From Benincasa hispida (Eukaryota > Streptophyta > Magnoliopsida > Cucurbitales > Cucurbitaceae): a stretch of DNA of 64,000 nt. Shown here piece by piece: positions 28,777-40,210 of this stretch. The position numbers and the translations under genes are program-made. Positions within the stretch are counted from its first letter, which is position 1; every line of letters begins with the position of its first letter. A model generated the notes under the pieces. That model was not told where the DNA came from, did not search any database, and saw nothing but the letters and a program-made list of their open reading frames with translations. The stretch lies in contig NC_052357.1 of the NCBI RefSeq assembly GCF_009727055.1, positions 9,773,662 through 9,837,661 of the forward strand, written 5' to 3'.

Positions 28777-31700
28777 ATGTCGAATTCTTCAAAATCGCAC
28801 GCTTCCAGTCTAGTTAACGGTTTTCATCATTCAACATGCAAATTAAACATACTAGCAGGTGATGATTCAAAATTTTTTTTAATAGAGGAATGTCCTCTAT
28901 CTCCTAACTCATCTAAAAATAAAAAAGTTTTGAACAATATAGATAACAATACGAAAGTAGGACAATAAAGTAAATATGATTTGCTTGTTATCGAGACATA
29001 CTTAGTGGAAAATGATAAAAATACCTGGATAGTAGATTCAGGTACCATTAATTATATAAGTGCTTTCGCTTAGGAAACTAGTTCCTAGAGATAGCTTACA
29101 GAAGGCGAAGCAAACTTTAAGGTAGAGACCGGAGAGGTTGTTTCAGCTAAAACAGTGGGAGATATGAAGTTATTTATAGGAGATAAATACATTTTACTTG
29201 TAAATGTTTATTACATTCCTTCTATGAAAAGGAATTTAATATCGGTCTCATGTTTGCTAGAACAAAATTACAAAGTCTTTTTTTGAAAATAATGAAGTGT
29301 TTATTACTTTGAAAGATACTAAGATTTGTTCTGCAAAATTAGAAAATAACTTGTACGCGTTAAAACCGATTGAGACAAAAGTTGTTTTAAATAAGAGATG
29401 TTTAAAACAGCTGAAACTCATAACAAGAAAAGAAAAATTTCTCAAAATGCCTATCTTTGGCACCTAAGACCATGTCACATTAATCTCAATAGGATTGGGA
29501 GATTGGTTAAGAATGGACTTCTAAACTAGTTAAAAGATAACTCCTTACCACCATATGAATCTTGTTTTGAGGGTAAGATGACCAAAAATTTTTTTACTAG
29601 AAAAGGTCTTAAAGCCAAAGAACCCTTAAAGCTAGTACATTCAGACCTTGTGGTCCAATGAATGTTAAAGTGGGAGGAGGGTATAAATATTTCATTAGCT
29701 TCATCAATGATTATTCAAGATATGTCTACATTCATCTAATGCATCATAAGTCCAAAACATTTAAAAAATTCAAGGAATATAAGGCAGAGGTTGAGAACCA
29801 ATTAGATAAAAAGATTAAAACACTTCGATCAGATCAAGGTAGTGAGTACATGGACTTAAAATTCTAGGACTATTTGATAAAACACGGAATTCAGTCATAA
29901 CTCACTGTACCTAGCACACCTCAACAGAATGGTGTAGCAGAAAGGAGAAATAGAACCCTGTTAGGCATGGTTCGTTCTATAATGATTTATGCTCAGTTGT
30001 CATTTTTTTTTTTTTTTTTTTTGGGTTACACAATAGAGACTACGGTGTATATATTGAACATGATTCCTTTGAAAAGTATTTCGGAATCACCTTACGAGTT
30101 ATGGAGAGGATGCAAAGGTAGTTTACATCACTTCATGATTTGGGGATGTCCAACACATGTGTTGGTGCAAAATCCAAAGAAACTGGAATGTTGTTCAAAA
30201 GTATGTCTATTTGTAGGCTATCCTAAAAAGACAAAAGGTGGTTACTTTTATGATCCTCAGGAAAATATTTGTGTCGACAAATACAACATTCCTTGAGGAA
30301 GACCACATTAAAAATCATCAACCTCGCAGTAAGCTAGTATTAAGTGAGATGTCCAAAGAAACTACAGATAAATCAACAAGAGTTGTTGATCGAGCAGGTT
30401 TTACAACAAGAGTTGTTGATGAAACTAGTACTTCACATCCTTCTTAAGAGTTGAGAATGCCTCGATGTAGTGGGAGGATTGTGCAACAGCCTGTCTGGTA
30501 CATGAGTTTAACCGAAACTCAAGTCGTCATCCCTGATGATGACTTAGAAAATCCATTGACTTTCAACAAGCAATGAAAAATGTGGATAAGAACCAATGGA
30601 TAGAAGCCATGAACCTCGAAATGGAGTTAATGTACTTTAATTCAGTCTGGGATCTTGTAGATCAACCAGAAAGAATAAAACTCATTGGTTGCAAGTGGAT
30701 ATTCAAAAGAAAATGAGACCAAGCTGGTAAGGTACATACCTAAAAAGCTAGAATCATGACAAAATGGTTTACCTAAAGAGAGGGGGCAGACTATGAAAAA
30801 ACCTTCTCTTCGGTTTCCATGATCAAGTCTATTAGGATACTATTATCCATTGTCGCCTTTTATGATTATGAAATCTAGCAAATGGATGTCAAAGCAACTT
30901 TTTTTTTAAATGGCGATGAGAGTATCTATATGTCTCAACCTGAGGGGTTTATTAGGGTCAAAAACAAAAGGTTTGCAAGCTTAATAGATCTATTTGTGGG
31001 TTAAAACAAGCGTCTTGATCCTAGAATATGAGATTTTATACTGCGATCATGCCTTATGGATTTGAACAGAATGTTGATGAACCTTGTGTTTAGAAGAAGA
31101 TTGTTAACAAAACTGTAGCTTTTCTGGTTTTGTATATTGATGATATTCTACTAATAAGAAATGAAGTAGAATTTCTGGCTGACTTTAAGAGATGGCTTGC
31201 TACGCAATTCCAAATGAAGGATTTGGGAGAAGCACAATATATTATTGGGATTCAAATAGTTTGGAACCGTAAGAATAGAACTTTAGCATTACCTCAGGCA
31301 TTTTATATAGACAAGATGTTGTCTAGATATAAAATGCAAAACACCAAGAAAGGAATGTTACCTTTCAGACATGAAATTCGTTTGTCTAAGGAACAATATC
31401 CTAAGACACCTCAAGAGGTTGAGGTTATGAAACGAATTCCATATGCATCAGTAGTAGGGATATTAATGTATGTCATGTTGTGTACTCGTCCTGACATATG
31501 CTATACAGTTGGAATCCTCTGCAGATATTAGTCCAACACTAGATATGATCATTGGACTTCCATTAAAAACATCATCAAGTATCTTCGGTGAACGAGGGAC
31601 TATATGCTCGTGTATGGTGCTAAGGAACTGATCCTTACTGGATACACTGATTCTGACTTTCAGACCGATATAGATTCTAAGAAATCTACTTTGCAGTCAG

Positions 31701-32094
31701 TGTTCACTCTGAATAGAGGAGCAATAATATGGTGGAGTATCAAGCAAAGTTGTATTGCTGACTTCACCATGGAAGCTGAGTATGTCGTTGCATGTGAAGC
31801 AATTAAAGAAGCAGTATGGCTCAGAAAGTTTCTGACTAATTTAGAAGTAGTTCCAAATATGCATCTGCTGACACCCTATACTGTGATAACAGTGGAGCAG
31901 TTACCAACTCAAAAGAACCTAGAAGCCATAAGTGCGGAAAACACATCGAGCGCAAGTACCATCTCATCAGGGAGATTGTACTAGAGGAGACGTGATCGTC
32001 ATGCAGATGGCCTCAAAAGACAACTTGGCTGATCCATTTACGAAGGCCCTCCCAGCTAAAGTGTTTGAAGATCACCTAGTGGGACTAGGATTGT
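28777..32094 (+). pseudogene. Gag-pol remnant of the host copia element
   Basis: A Gag start (28777) encodes 'MSNSSKSHASSLVNGF' and 'EECPLSPNSS', like the N-terminus of Tork-type copia Gag. Most of Gag is then missing: within about 100 bases the sequence passes to a protease remnant, 'TWIVDSGTINYI' (about 29020). Integrase has 'YKYFISFINDYSRYVYIH' (about 29680) and 'LRSDQGSEYMD'. RT has 'LVLYIDDILLIRNE' (about 31120) and 'DLGEAQYIIGIQI'. RNase H has 'GYTDSDFQTDIDSKKSTLQS' and 'WWSIKQSCIADFTMEAEY' (about 31635-31790). Stops and frameshifts are numerous, and a T run (about 30004-30022) replaces codons in integrase. The copy is dead. Confidence 0.9.
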
Positions 32095-32220
32095 GAGATA
32101 GATAGACCTAGGGTAAGTGGGAGAAATACTGGGTATTTGATGCCCTAATTTATTGTATTTATTCCCTCATTACTCAATATTGTATCTATATATATGTAAA
32201 ATCCTCTGGAGTTTTAGTCC

Positions 32221-32231
32221 AAGTGGGAGTT
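32221..32231 (+). other. Polypurine tract of the host copia element
   Basis: The purine-rich 'aagtgggagtt' directly precedes the 3' LTR start TGTTGG at 32232. Confidence 0.75.
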
Positions 32232-33425
32232 TGTTGGATTGTATGTTAGAAAACTTGTAGTTTGTAATGTTAAAACATTTTCTATTATCAATAAAGATGT
32301 TATTGATGTTTATTCAATAAAACTATTGTTGAATATGTAAATTGCACTTGTAAAGACTAAATCCAATAAACTAAGATCCATGACTATTATATGAATACTT
32401 GAACTTTATGTGATGACATAAAGATGGATCAAGTTTGAGTAAATAGCAAAAATAGTGTATAGTATATGAATAAGATTGGGTGTCTTATTCTGGTAACACT
32501 ATCGGATGCTGTCCATTCTATAGTTGTTATAATTTGTTGTAAAGTGCTACAAATGAAGTGACCCCGATTCGTTCATGTAGTGACATGAGAAGCAGTGGCG
32601 TCCTATGCAATGAGTTTGAATAAGACCGGACCAAGAAATAAGTCACTTTTACTTTATAACGTTGTTTACTATTTAAGACTGACTATTTCAAATTGATGAC
32701 CTAGATAACTCAACCTTAATCCTGACCTAACTATGAGCTCCGGTTTATTCGGGATTATCCTTAGATTTGCATAGGTGGGGGCTGGCTCAACAACGCCGGC
32801 AGCCTCTCATTTCAAGGGTAAGACCGAGTAGATAACTGGGGACATTGAGTGCAAGACAGAATTCACACCTACCCGATGTAGGGATAATAGAAAGGTTGTT
32901 CTCTTAAGTACTGAATCCATGTCTTGAACAAGGGGCACCACCATCTCATTGCCCTAAAAGGGATTCGGTTTAGTGATTGGATCCCAAACCAATTGTTCGT
33001 TAAAGGATCAGTAGGAATTAAGGAGAAAGATGTAATTTTAGGGGTAAAACAGCATTTGACCCATTCGTTAATACGAACAACCTATGAAGGGTCGACTTAC
33101 TAATTATAGTTAAATCAAGTGGACAGAAATATATCTACAGTAAGAAGAGTGCAACTACTGAGCTATAGTGGTGTATCTCGGTAATTAACTTATATTGATT
33201 AATTTGGTCTAAAGAGTTTAGCCAATTAATCTCAAATCGTTGGAGCTCGTGATCTGTAAGTCTATAAGGTTCCTCTACTAGCTCGTAAATCTTGGATTAG
33301 TAAATTGAGTGATTTTGAAATGTTTAAAATCAAAATTAGGGTTTCAATTTGAAGTATTCAAATTTCCATTTAGGGTTTTGAAATTTGAAATGTTCAAATT
33401 CAATTTAGGATTTGAAATGTTGTTG
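32232..33425 (+). repeat. 3' LTR of the host copia element, apparently truncated
   Basis: It aligns with the 5' LTR from TGTTGGATTGTATG through 'gacataaagatggatcaag', 'taagaccggaccaag' and 'gtggacagaaatatatctac'. Differences are numerous, so the insertion is old. Towards the end it carries repeated 'tttgaaatgttcaaattca' words (33320-33420) and then stops matching. The final part with the CA end is not found. The right limit is approximate. Confidence 0.8.
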
Positions 33426-35675
33426 AATACTAAGGTCAAGGGGTAGACTCTAAAATTAATTTTTTTAAAAAAAGAATGGTATATAATATATTATTTGAGA
33501 CAAAATCATCTTTCTTGTTTCCTTGCACATTTTTTTGATAGTTGAAGTTGGATGATTATAAGATATTTGAGCTTACAAAGTTTGGATATTCAAAGTTTAA
33601 ATTTGAGTTTGATCATGCCAAGAGCAAATAGAATGAGTATAAGTCGTAAGGTGCAATCTAAAAAGTAAGGATAAGAATAAGTTCATGTCATGGTATTTAT
33701 TTATCTTACGAATTTTTTTGACAACAAATTGAAATGATTTGTTCTATAAAAATAATCAAATGTGCGTAAGTTTGATCTAAACATGAAAAAATATTAAAAA
33801 TTAAAAAAATATAAGTCAATATTCTAATAATGTGTAGGTTTTATGTTTATAAAATAAAACGGGATTTTTCATAATTTGATGAGACAAATAAGGTTTTTGT
33901 CCTTACAAAATATAATGGTTGAAAATAGAGAGTGGAATAGGCGGCATTTCAGTCAGAGTGGAAAGGTTGGGTCAATTTAAATGGACAAGCTCAACTACTA
34001 CAAGCGCGGATGCATCTTTCCTTTTGAAATCGGGTCAATAACTGTCACGTTTCCTTCTGATTCCGTCGCATTTGCTTTGTAATGGGTGCTATTTATGTTT
34101 TTCTATTTAAGACTCATATATTCCTTAGCCCACCTTTGATTTTTCTCTTGCCACTCCATATTTCAATTGTAGAATAATCTTTATTATTATTTTTTTTAAT
34201 AAGAATTAGATTCTCCTTTTCTAAATTAAAAAAAAAAAAAAAAAATTAAGGTATCCAAGATTCAGGAAATTTTGACCTTTTAATATATATTTTAATTCAA
34301 CATACGATTGAATGTAAATATTCAACTTAAATGGAATGAAGTTTGGATAACTACTTGATTTTTTATTTTAAGCTTTTAAAAATTAAGTTTAAAATCAATC
34401 CTTCCACTTATTGATTTCTTTTTTTAGTTATCTATTTGAGTGTTCTAAAAAATCAAGAAGTTTTGAAAATTAAAAAAAAAATAGTTTTAAAAATTTGGGT
34501 TTTGTTTTTGTTTTTGTTTTTTTTTAAAAAAAAATTGACTAAAAATCCAAGTTTTGAATAAAAAAAATATGAACTATGATGAAGAAGTTGCAAAAAATCA
34601 GACAGAATTTTTAAAAACCAAATGATTATCAAACGAATCTTAACTAATAAATTACACTTTCATTAAATTTTAAAATTTATTTTAGGTCATATTTATTTAT
34701 TTCTTTTCTTGAAATTAACATTTTTTTTTAAAATTTTAGTTTTAAACCTTAAGAACAGGTATTTTGATCAACATAACATTCACTGATGACTCGATCTATA
34801 TTTTCAAAAATCTTTGTGGTTGTAATGTGTTAGCAGTTAGCACCAATACATTAATAAAATCTTTCCAAATCACGGTATTTATTTTGTAGTGGTAAAGGTA
34901 AACAATGACACAAGCTGAGCAAACAAATATAAATATATATATATATATATATTTGATAGTCCATTAGTCAAAATGAAATGATTATGAAAGTTCATATGTC
35001 GGATGTATGTTTGAATAGAAAATGAGATATCTCTTCTTAAGCCACAAAAAATAAGATGTGTGTACGGAGGAAAGATTGGCAAATAAGTTCAATTTAATTT
35101 GACCATTTGTCCCTAAGGTTAGATGTCTTCAAACAAAAAATATCCAGGATGGAGTGTTGGAGAATTTCAACATTTTTTAAAATATTACAAATAAATCATC
35201 GAAAATATGAAAGAAACTTCTCAGAATAAAGAGAAGAAAAGAAACGACGGTCACGTCATTGACGAGCGTACACACCCTAGCTTCCTGGAAATTACACCAC
35301 TAGATCTTTTTTTTTTTAATTAATTGAAAACTAAAATTTTGAAAAAAAAAAGTTTAATTATTTATAATTATTCCCTTTCTTGTTAGAAAAGATAAAAAAA
35401 AAAAAAACAAAAACAAAAACAAAAAGAAAAGGTGGGGTTTGGTTTCAGAATTCAGACGGTATCATACGGCAAAAGGAAGTCGTCGAAGTAGCTCTACAAC
35501 TGGAAGCATGCGTCTGACATGTGGCAACCAGATTGAAACTCCGGAGTTCATTGTCTTGCTTTTCACGTGTCCGTACCAATCAGTTCACTCCTGTAAGGTA
35601 ATATTCTTTTTTTTTTTTTCCCACCCTATCCTTATCCTATGTACGTGTTTCTTTTTATAAAAGAATATAAGGTTA
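33426..35675. other. Intergenic AT-rich DNA, with two more GC-balanced patches
   Basis: There is no gene I can support. Two patches stand out from the AT-rich background: about 33935-34105, and about 35235-35600 with 'acggtcacgtcattgacg' and 'cacgtgtcc'. They could be remnants of a promoter or exon whose neighbour was separated by the transposon insertion to the right. No protein similarity was recognised. Long A and T runs are frequent (for example about 34228-34246 and 35395-35407), as is a TA run near 34936-34951. Confidence 0.45.
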
Positions 35676-36019
35676 AAAATGGGCCTTTAATATTAATATT
35701 GTTGTTTTCAAAATTTATTAGAGAAATATTGTTGTTTTGAAATTTATTAGAGAAATATTGTTGTTTTGGGAGTTCGAGGCTAAAAGTCGAGGGTTGAGGA
35801 TTCGACTAATGTAAAATTAAGGTTGTCGATGGTTGAAGTTTCGACAAACAAAGAAATACTTTAAGTTGTCGAGGGTTGAAGTTTCGACATACATGGAAAT
35901 CTCGCTAATTTTTTTATGAGGATCTCGCTCTAGAAGGGAATCCCGCTAATTTTGTATAGTCTTGACATACATAAGTCGAAACTTCAACCCTCGACAAAGA
36001 AGATAAGTGGGTGAAGCAG

Positions 36020-36715
36020 ATTGTAAGAGAGAGCAAGATTGAGAGAAAACGAGATTGAAAGCGAGATTGTAGGAGAGAGCGAGATTGTAAGAGAGAACGA
36101 CTATGACTAATGCTCTTTACACAATCAGGATAAGCTTAGTCTAATTAATCCTATGCAATCATCCCATATCCTCAACATTTCTCATACATGCATTGTTAAA
36201 AGGTTTTAAATAATTTAACCATAAGAACTATCATTAATGGATGCTATGTTATCATTAATTAGTACAGTTTGAATTAACTCAAGATATTACATATCTGTAA
36301 GGTAAAATGTTCAAACTTCCATCTTTTATATAATTAAATTAAAAACAAAAGTTTAGTTATGCAAGTTACTATGCTCAAGAATGGACTTTCATCTAACATG
36401 ATTTACATACAAACAAAATAACCAAAATTATGAGAAAACAATGATAAATTTTCTCAGTAGACAACAGCTGAGATAAATTCAATGATCGAATAAAATGATG
36501 AAAGATTGATTCTCAAAGATGGGTTTGTATATTACTTCCATTGGAGCTTCCATTCTCAAAGATTGTAGGAGAGAGCAAGATTGAGAGAACAAAATTGTAA
36601 GAGAGAGCGAGATTGAAAGAGAGAGCGAGATTGAGAGTATCTTGCTGAACATCTTGCTCTCTCAATCTCGCTCTCTCCTACAATCTCGCTGAACATCTCG
36701 CTCTCTCCTATTGTA
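36020..36715. repeat. 'gagagagcgagattg' repeats, partly as an inverted pair
   Basis: Repeated 'gagagcgagattgtaaga' type words occur at about 36024-36100 and 36560-36640. The complement ('tctcaatctcgctctctcct') follows at about 36655-36715, so 36555-36715 can fold back. It forms part of the subterminal region of the Mutator-like element and mirrors 39660-39790 and 40060-40095 on the other side. Confidence 0.75.
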
Positions 36716-36719
36716 TATT

Positions 36720-37060
36720 CAAATTTTTTATGTTGTAAAGTTGTACATTATTATTTTAATTAAATTGTACATTATTATTTTAATTAAGCTGTACATTATT
36801 CTTTTAATTAACTTGTATATTATTCTTTTAATTAACTTGTACATAACTTTTAATTAACTTGTCTTGTACATTATTCTTCTAATTAAGTTGTACATTATTC
36901 TTTTAATTAAGTTGTACATTATTCTTCTAATTAAGTTGTACATTCTTCTTCTTATTAAAGTTTGTACATTAATTCTTTTATTAAGTGTGCAAACATTATG
37001 CTTTTAATTAAGTTGTATATTATTCTTCTAATTGAGAAACAAATATTTTTTTAATTGAGA
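36720..37060 (+). repeat. Tandem repeat, unit about 22-24 bp ('ttaattaagttgtacattattc')
   Basis: More than ten consecutive variants of 'taattaagttgtacattattc' fill this stretch directly upstream of the PMD pseudogene start. Unit length and sequence drift towards the right end. It is very AT-rich and non-coding. Confidence 0.85.
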
Positions 37061-37083
37061 AATAAATATTTTTTTTTCAGATC

Positions 37084-39076
37084 ATGGCTTTAAACCCAGG
37101 ACCTGTTGATCCCGATGTTTTGTACGACCAGTCTATTCATCGATCATCTATGTTATGGCGAGATCGTACTACTGGAGAAATATCTTGCAGGCGTCGAGAG
37201 GCAGTTCTCCAGTGCACTATCCCGCTTCACCCTCGAATACTACCGCTACTGCGCATATTTGGATTCTATGGGGTTGCTAGATTAGTATTTATTCAGTTGG
37301 ACTGGCATCTGATCACAACCTTGGTCGAGAGATGGAGGCATGAGACGCATACATTCCATATGTCTGTTGGAGAGTGCACTATCACTATACAAGACATAGA
37401 AGTGTTGTTGGGGTTACCTGTAGATGGTGAGCCGATCACCGGAGTGATGTACGATGACTGGTTAGAAGTTTGTCAACTGTACCTCAGTGCAACCCCACCT
37501 GCCGACAAGATTAAAGGATCGAGGTTAAGTTTAATATGGTTAGGAACACAATTTTGTCAGCTCACAGATGATGCAGACGAGGAAACCGTCATAAGATATG
37601 CGCGAGCATATATACTACAAATGATGGGTGGAAGTTTGTTTTCAGATAAATCAAGCCATTTTGTTCACTTGATGTTCCTATTACTATTAGCTAACCTCCA
37701 TGATGCAGGGCGGTATTCGTGGGGTGGAGCAACAACTATGCAAAGCATCAAGACTTGAGGTTCGAGAGATAGTTGGACCTCTCATACTTTTGCAACTATG
37801 GGCTTGGGAGCGATTTCCAACAATGGCTCCACAATTACATGTTAATGACACTCAGTTAGTTGGACGAGCCTACGGTTCTCGGTATGTTGTTTTAATTCAA
37901 TTTAATTTTTATATCACTAATCTAGTTAATTTAAATTCTAAATTATTGATTTAAAAATTTAGGTGGAGAGATAGATTTTGTGTGACTAGAACAGCCACAC
38001 ATGTGTCAGCCAGTATAGATACATGTTTGATCTGCTTCAACCTGAACAGGTACATTACACTGAACCTAATTGATTATTTTATACACATTTTTATTGTATT
38101 TGTCTTTAATATTCTCTAATATAATATTTTTTGTTTTAAGTTATTTGGGAGCCGTACAAAATTATTATGCATACTTTGCCTAATTTTTGTACGAATGGTC
38201 AAAACATATGGTGGACGATGAGTCCTCTCATATGTTTTCACATTGGTGAGTGGCATCTTCCTGACAGGGTGATGAGACAATTCGGTTTTTAGCAGGATGT
38301 CCCATCGCCTTGTAATATTGAACCCGTACTGCATGATATTAACCTAAGGACTAGAGATTAATCCAAAAAAGTTGCACATTTGGTAGTGCGATGGCACTAT
38401 CGTGTAAGGTTTATTGCAGTGGGGGTTTCTCTTGAACAGTTTGACACAAATGTCACTCCAGAATATATTCATTGGTATAATAATATCATAAGGCGCTACA
38501 TCACTCGTCCGGGAGCAACTGTGGGTCATCTAGTAAATGAATATTATCTAATTATTTTTAATTTAAATTTATTTTAAATATTGTCTAATTGTTTTATAAT
38601 TCATAGAGATCGAACAACTGTAGACTCCGTGAGGTTGCGAATGATTCGAACCAGGTTCTTGCTATATGTAGTGACAACCAAAGCTATATAGAGGAAATTC
38701 ATTATATGTACGATATACCTATTGTTCCTCCACCAGCTCCTAGACGTAGAGGACCTGTTTGAGAAGAGGATGAGTTTGATGAGGTTGCACATAATGTAGA
38801 AGAGATGCCCCCTATGATGTAGACGCAGAGTCAAACTGATTATGTTAGTCCGATGATGATGATGCCAGCATTTGGTTCAGGGTATTATGACTCAGAGGCT
38901 GGCCCTTCGTCTTCATACGTACATGGACATGGCCGGGGTGAGTATAATGAATATTATATTATGAAGTGCCTGCAGAGGTACCAGAGCAACATCAAGAAGA
39001 ACCCGAGCAACCTCAAGTTCGAAGTCGACAACGACAACCAGCTCGAAATCGACGACCGCCTTGTGGGACACATTGA
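37084..39076 (+). pseudogene. Plant mobile domain (MAIN-like / PMD) protein gene, disrupted
   Basis: The first open stretch (37084-37758) shows PMD hallmarks: 'LHPRILPLLRIFGFYG', 'LITTLVERWRHETHTFHM', 'GECTITIQDIEVLLGLPVDG', 'LLANLHDAGRYSWGGA'. A deletion after the last motif removes expected codons and shifts the frame. The sequence continues as 'ILLQLWAWERFPTMAP' to a donor at 37881/37882. The exon 37963-38049 has another frameshift. From 38141 the domain continues with 'IWEPYKIIMHTLPNFC' and 'FHIGEWHLPDRVMRQFGF', then a stop (TAG about 38290) and a TAA near 38360, then 'EQFDTNVTPEYIHWYNNI'. The C-terminal low-complexity part ends at TGA 39074-39076. PMD proteins occur as host genes (MAIN, MAIL1) and as transposon cargo. 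The surrounding inverted ends favour the second here. Confidence 0.88.
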
Positions 39077-39782
39077 TTTTTGCAATTATTTTTATATAAA
39101 TGAGATATTTAATTTACATTTTTTTATTTTTATGAGATATTATTTTTTTAATTATTATTTTTATATATTATGAATAGTAATTATTTTGATATAGAATCTT
39201 TTAAATGTCACTGACATAAATAATAACATCAGATAGTCTAAATCTAAAAAGTTAGGTAAAAAAAAACTTCAATATTCAAATTTACATATTTTAGATACTA
39301 ATTTGGGGACATAATAAATCAAATCAACACTCAAAACCTTCACATGCAAGTCTATAAATGAGATCTAATTGATATAAAGAACAAGAAATTTTAATCACAA
39401 TAGTGAGATCAATAGTTTAAAAGATTTTAACATATAATGATCTTGGATTCCTTTTGTACATTTGGTACCCTAAGATTTTGATGAGTTTTTTTTTTTCTTT
39501 TTCTTTTTTTTTTTAAATTATAAATAATAATAATAATATATTTTTAGAAATTATTTTTATAAAATGGAAAATTTAAAAGAAAAAAAGAAGAAGAAAGAAA
39601 GAATAAGGTGGAATGGGGAATTAAATAAAGAAAAAAAGGAAAATTTGTATGGATATCTCACTCTCGCTAACATCTCGCTCTCGTTCTCAGGATCTCGCTC
39701 TCGTTCTCAAGATCTTGCTCTCGTTATCAGGATCTTGCTCTCTCTCAAAATCTCGCTCTCTCTCATAATCTCGCTCTCTCTT

Positions 39783-40210
39783 ACTCTTCCCTCTTTCGTT
39801 CTCTCCCAATACAAAATTATTTATAACACATTAAATAATTATGAGTGTTATGAGGAAGGTATTTCGTTCTCTCCACATCAAATCACTTGAGATGAAAAAA
39901 CTACCCTTCATAAAGTTTCCAAAAAAAAATCAGACCAAAAAAGAAAAAACTGGAAACTCCCAAGTTAAGAAGCTTCGTGCCAGATATACACCAATGAATG
40001 GGTTAGAAAGAATAACATATTAAGTTGGAAACTCCCAAGTTAAAAAGAAAAAACCTGGAAACTCTCGCTCTCTCTCGCTCTCTCTCTTACTCTTCCTTCT
40101 TTCGTTCTCTCCCAATACAAAATTATTTTTAACACATAAAATAATTATGAATGTTATGAGGAAGGTCTCCGGGATGAGTAAGGTCTTTCATTCTCTCCAC
40201 ATCAAATAAT
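39783..40210 (+). repeat. Direct duplication, about 300-bp offset
   Basis: A segment with 'cgttctctcccaatacaaaa' and 'taattatgagtgttatgagg' at about 39783-39890 recurs at about 40089-40205 with small changes. Both copies lie in the right subterminal part of the Mutator-like element, next to 'tctcgctctctc' runs. Confidence 0.75.

Larger units (their letters stand above)
16563..33425 (+). mobile_element. Host copia element of the nested block (decayed, interrupted several times)
   Basis: The 5' LTR starts TGTTGGATTGTATGTTC at 16563 and, after interruptions, ends at about 20847. A perfect tRNA-Met primer site follows at 20850. The leader continues in two pieces (20863-21603 and 27306-28760), then the gag-pol remnant (28777-32094), a polypurine tract, and the 3' LTR starting TGTTGGATTGTATGTTAG at 32232. 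The same 45-bp opening in both LTRs, the primer site and the domain order show that this is one element. Insertions inside it: 18123-20732 (with 18478-20439 inside) and 21604-27300 (with 21764-23901 and 24090-25760 inside). The 3' LTR appears truncated, so the right target-site copy is not seen. Confidence 0.88.

Noticed and set aside
35439..35660. 73-codon frame left of the Mutator-like element
   Set aside because: Starts at TTG and ends in a poly-Phe run from a T tract; no similarity recognised. The DNA patch is listed only as promoter-like.
39564..40023. Open frames of 108 and 60 codons in the right end of the Mutator-like element
   Set aside because: Encoded by repeated 'tctcgctctc' and A-rich sequence within element ends; low complexity.
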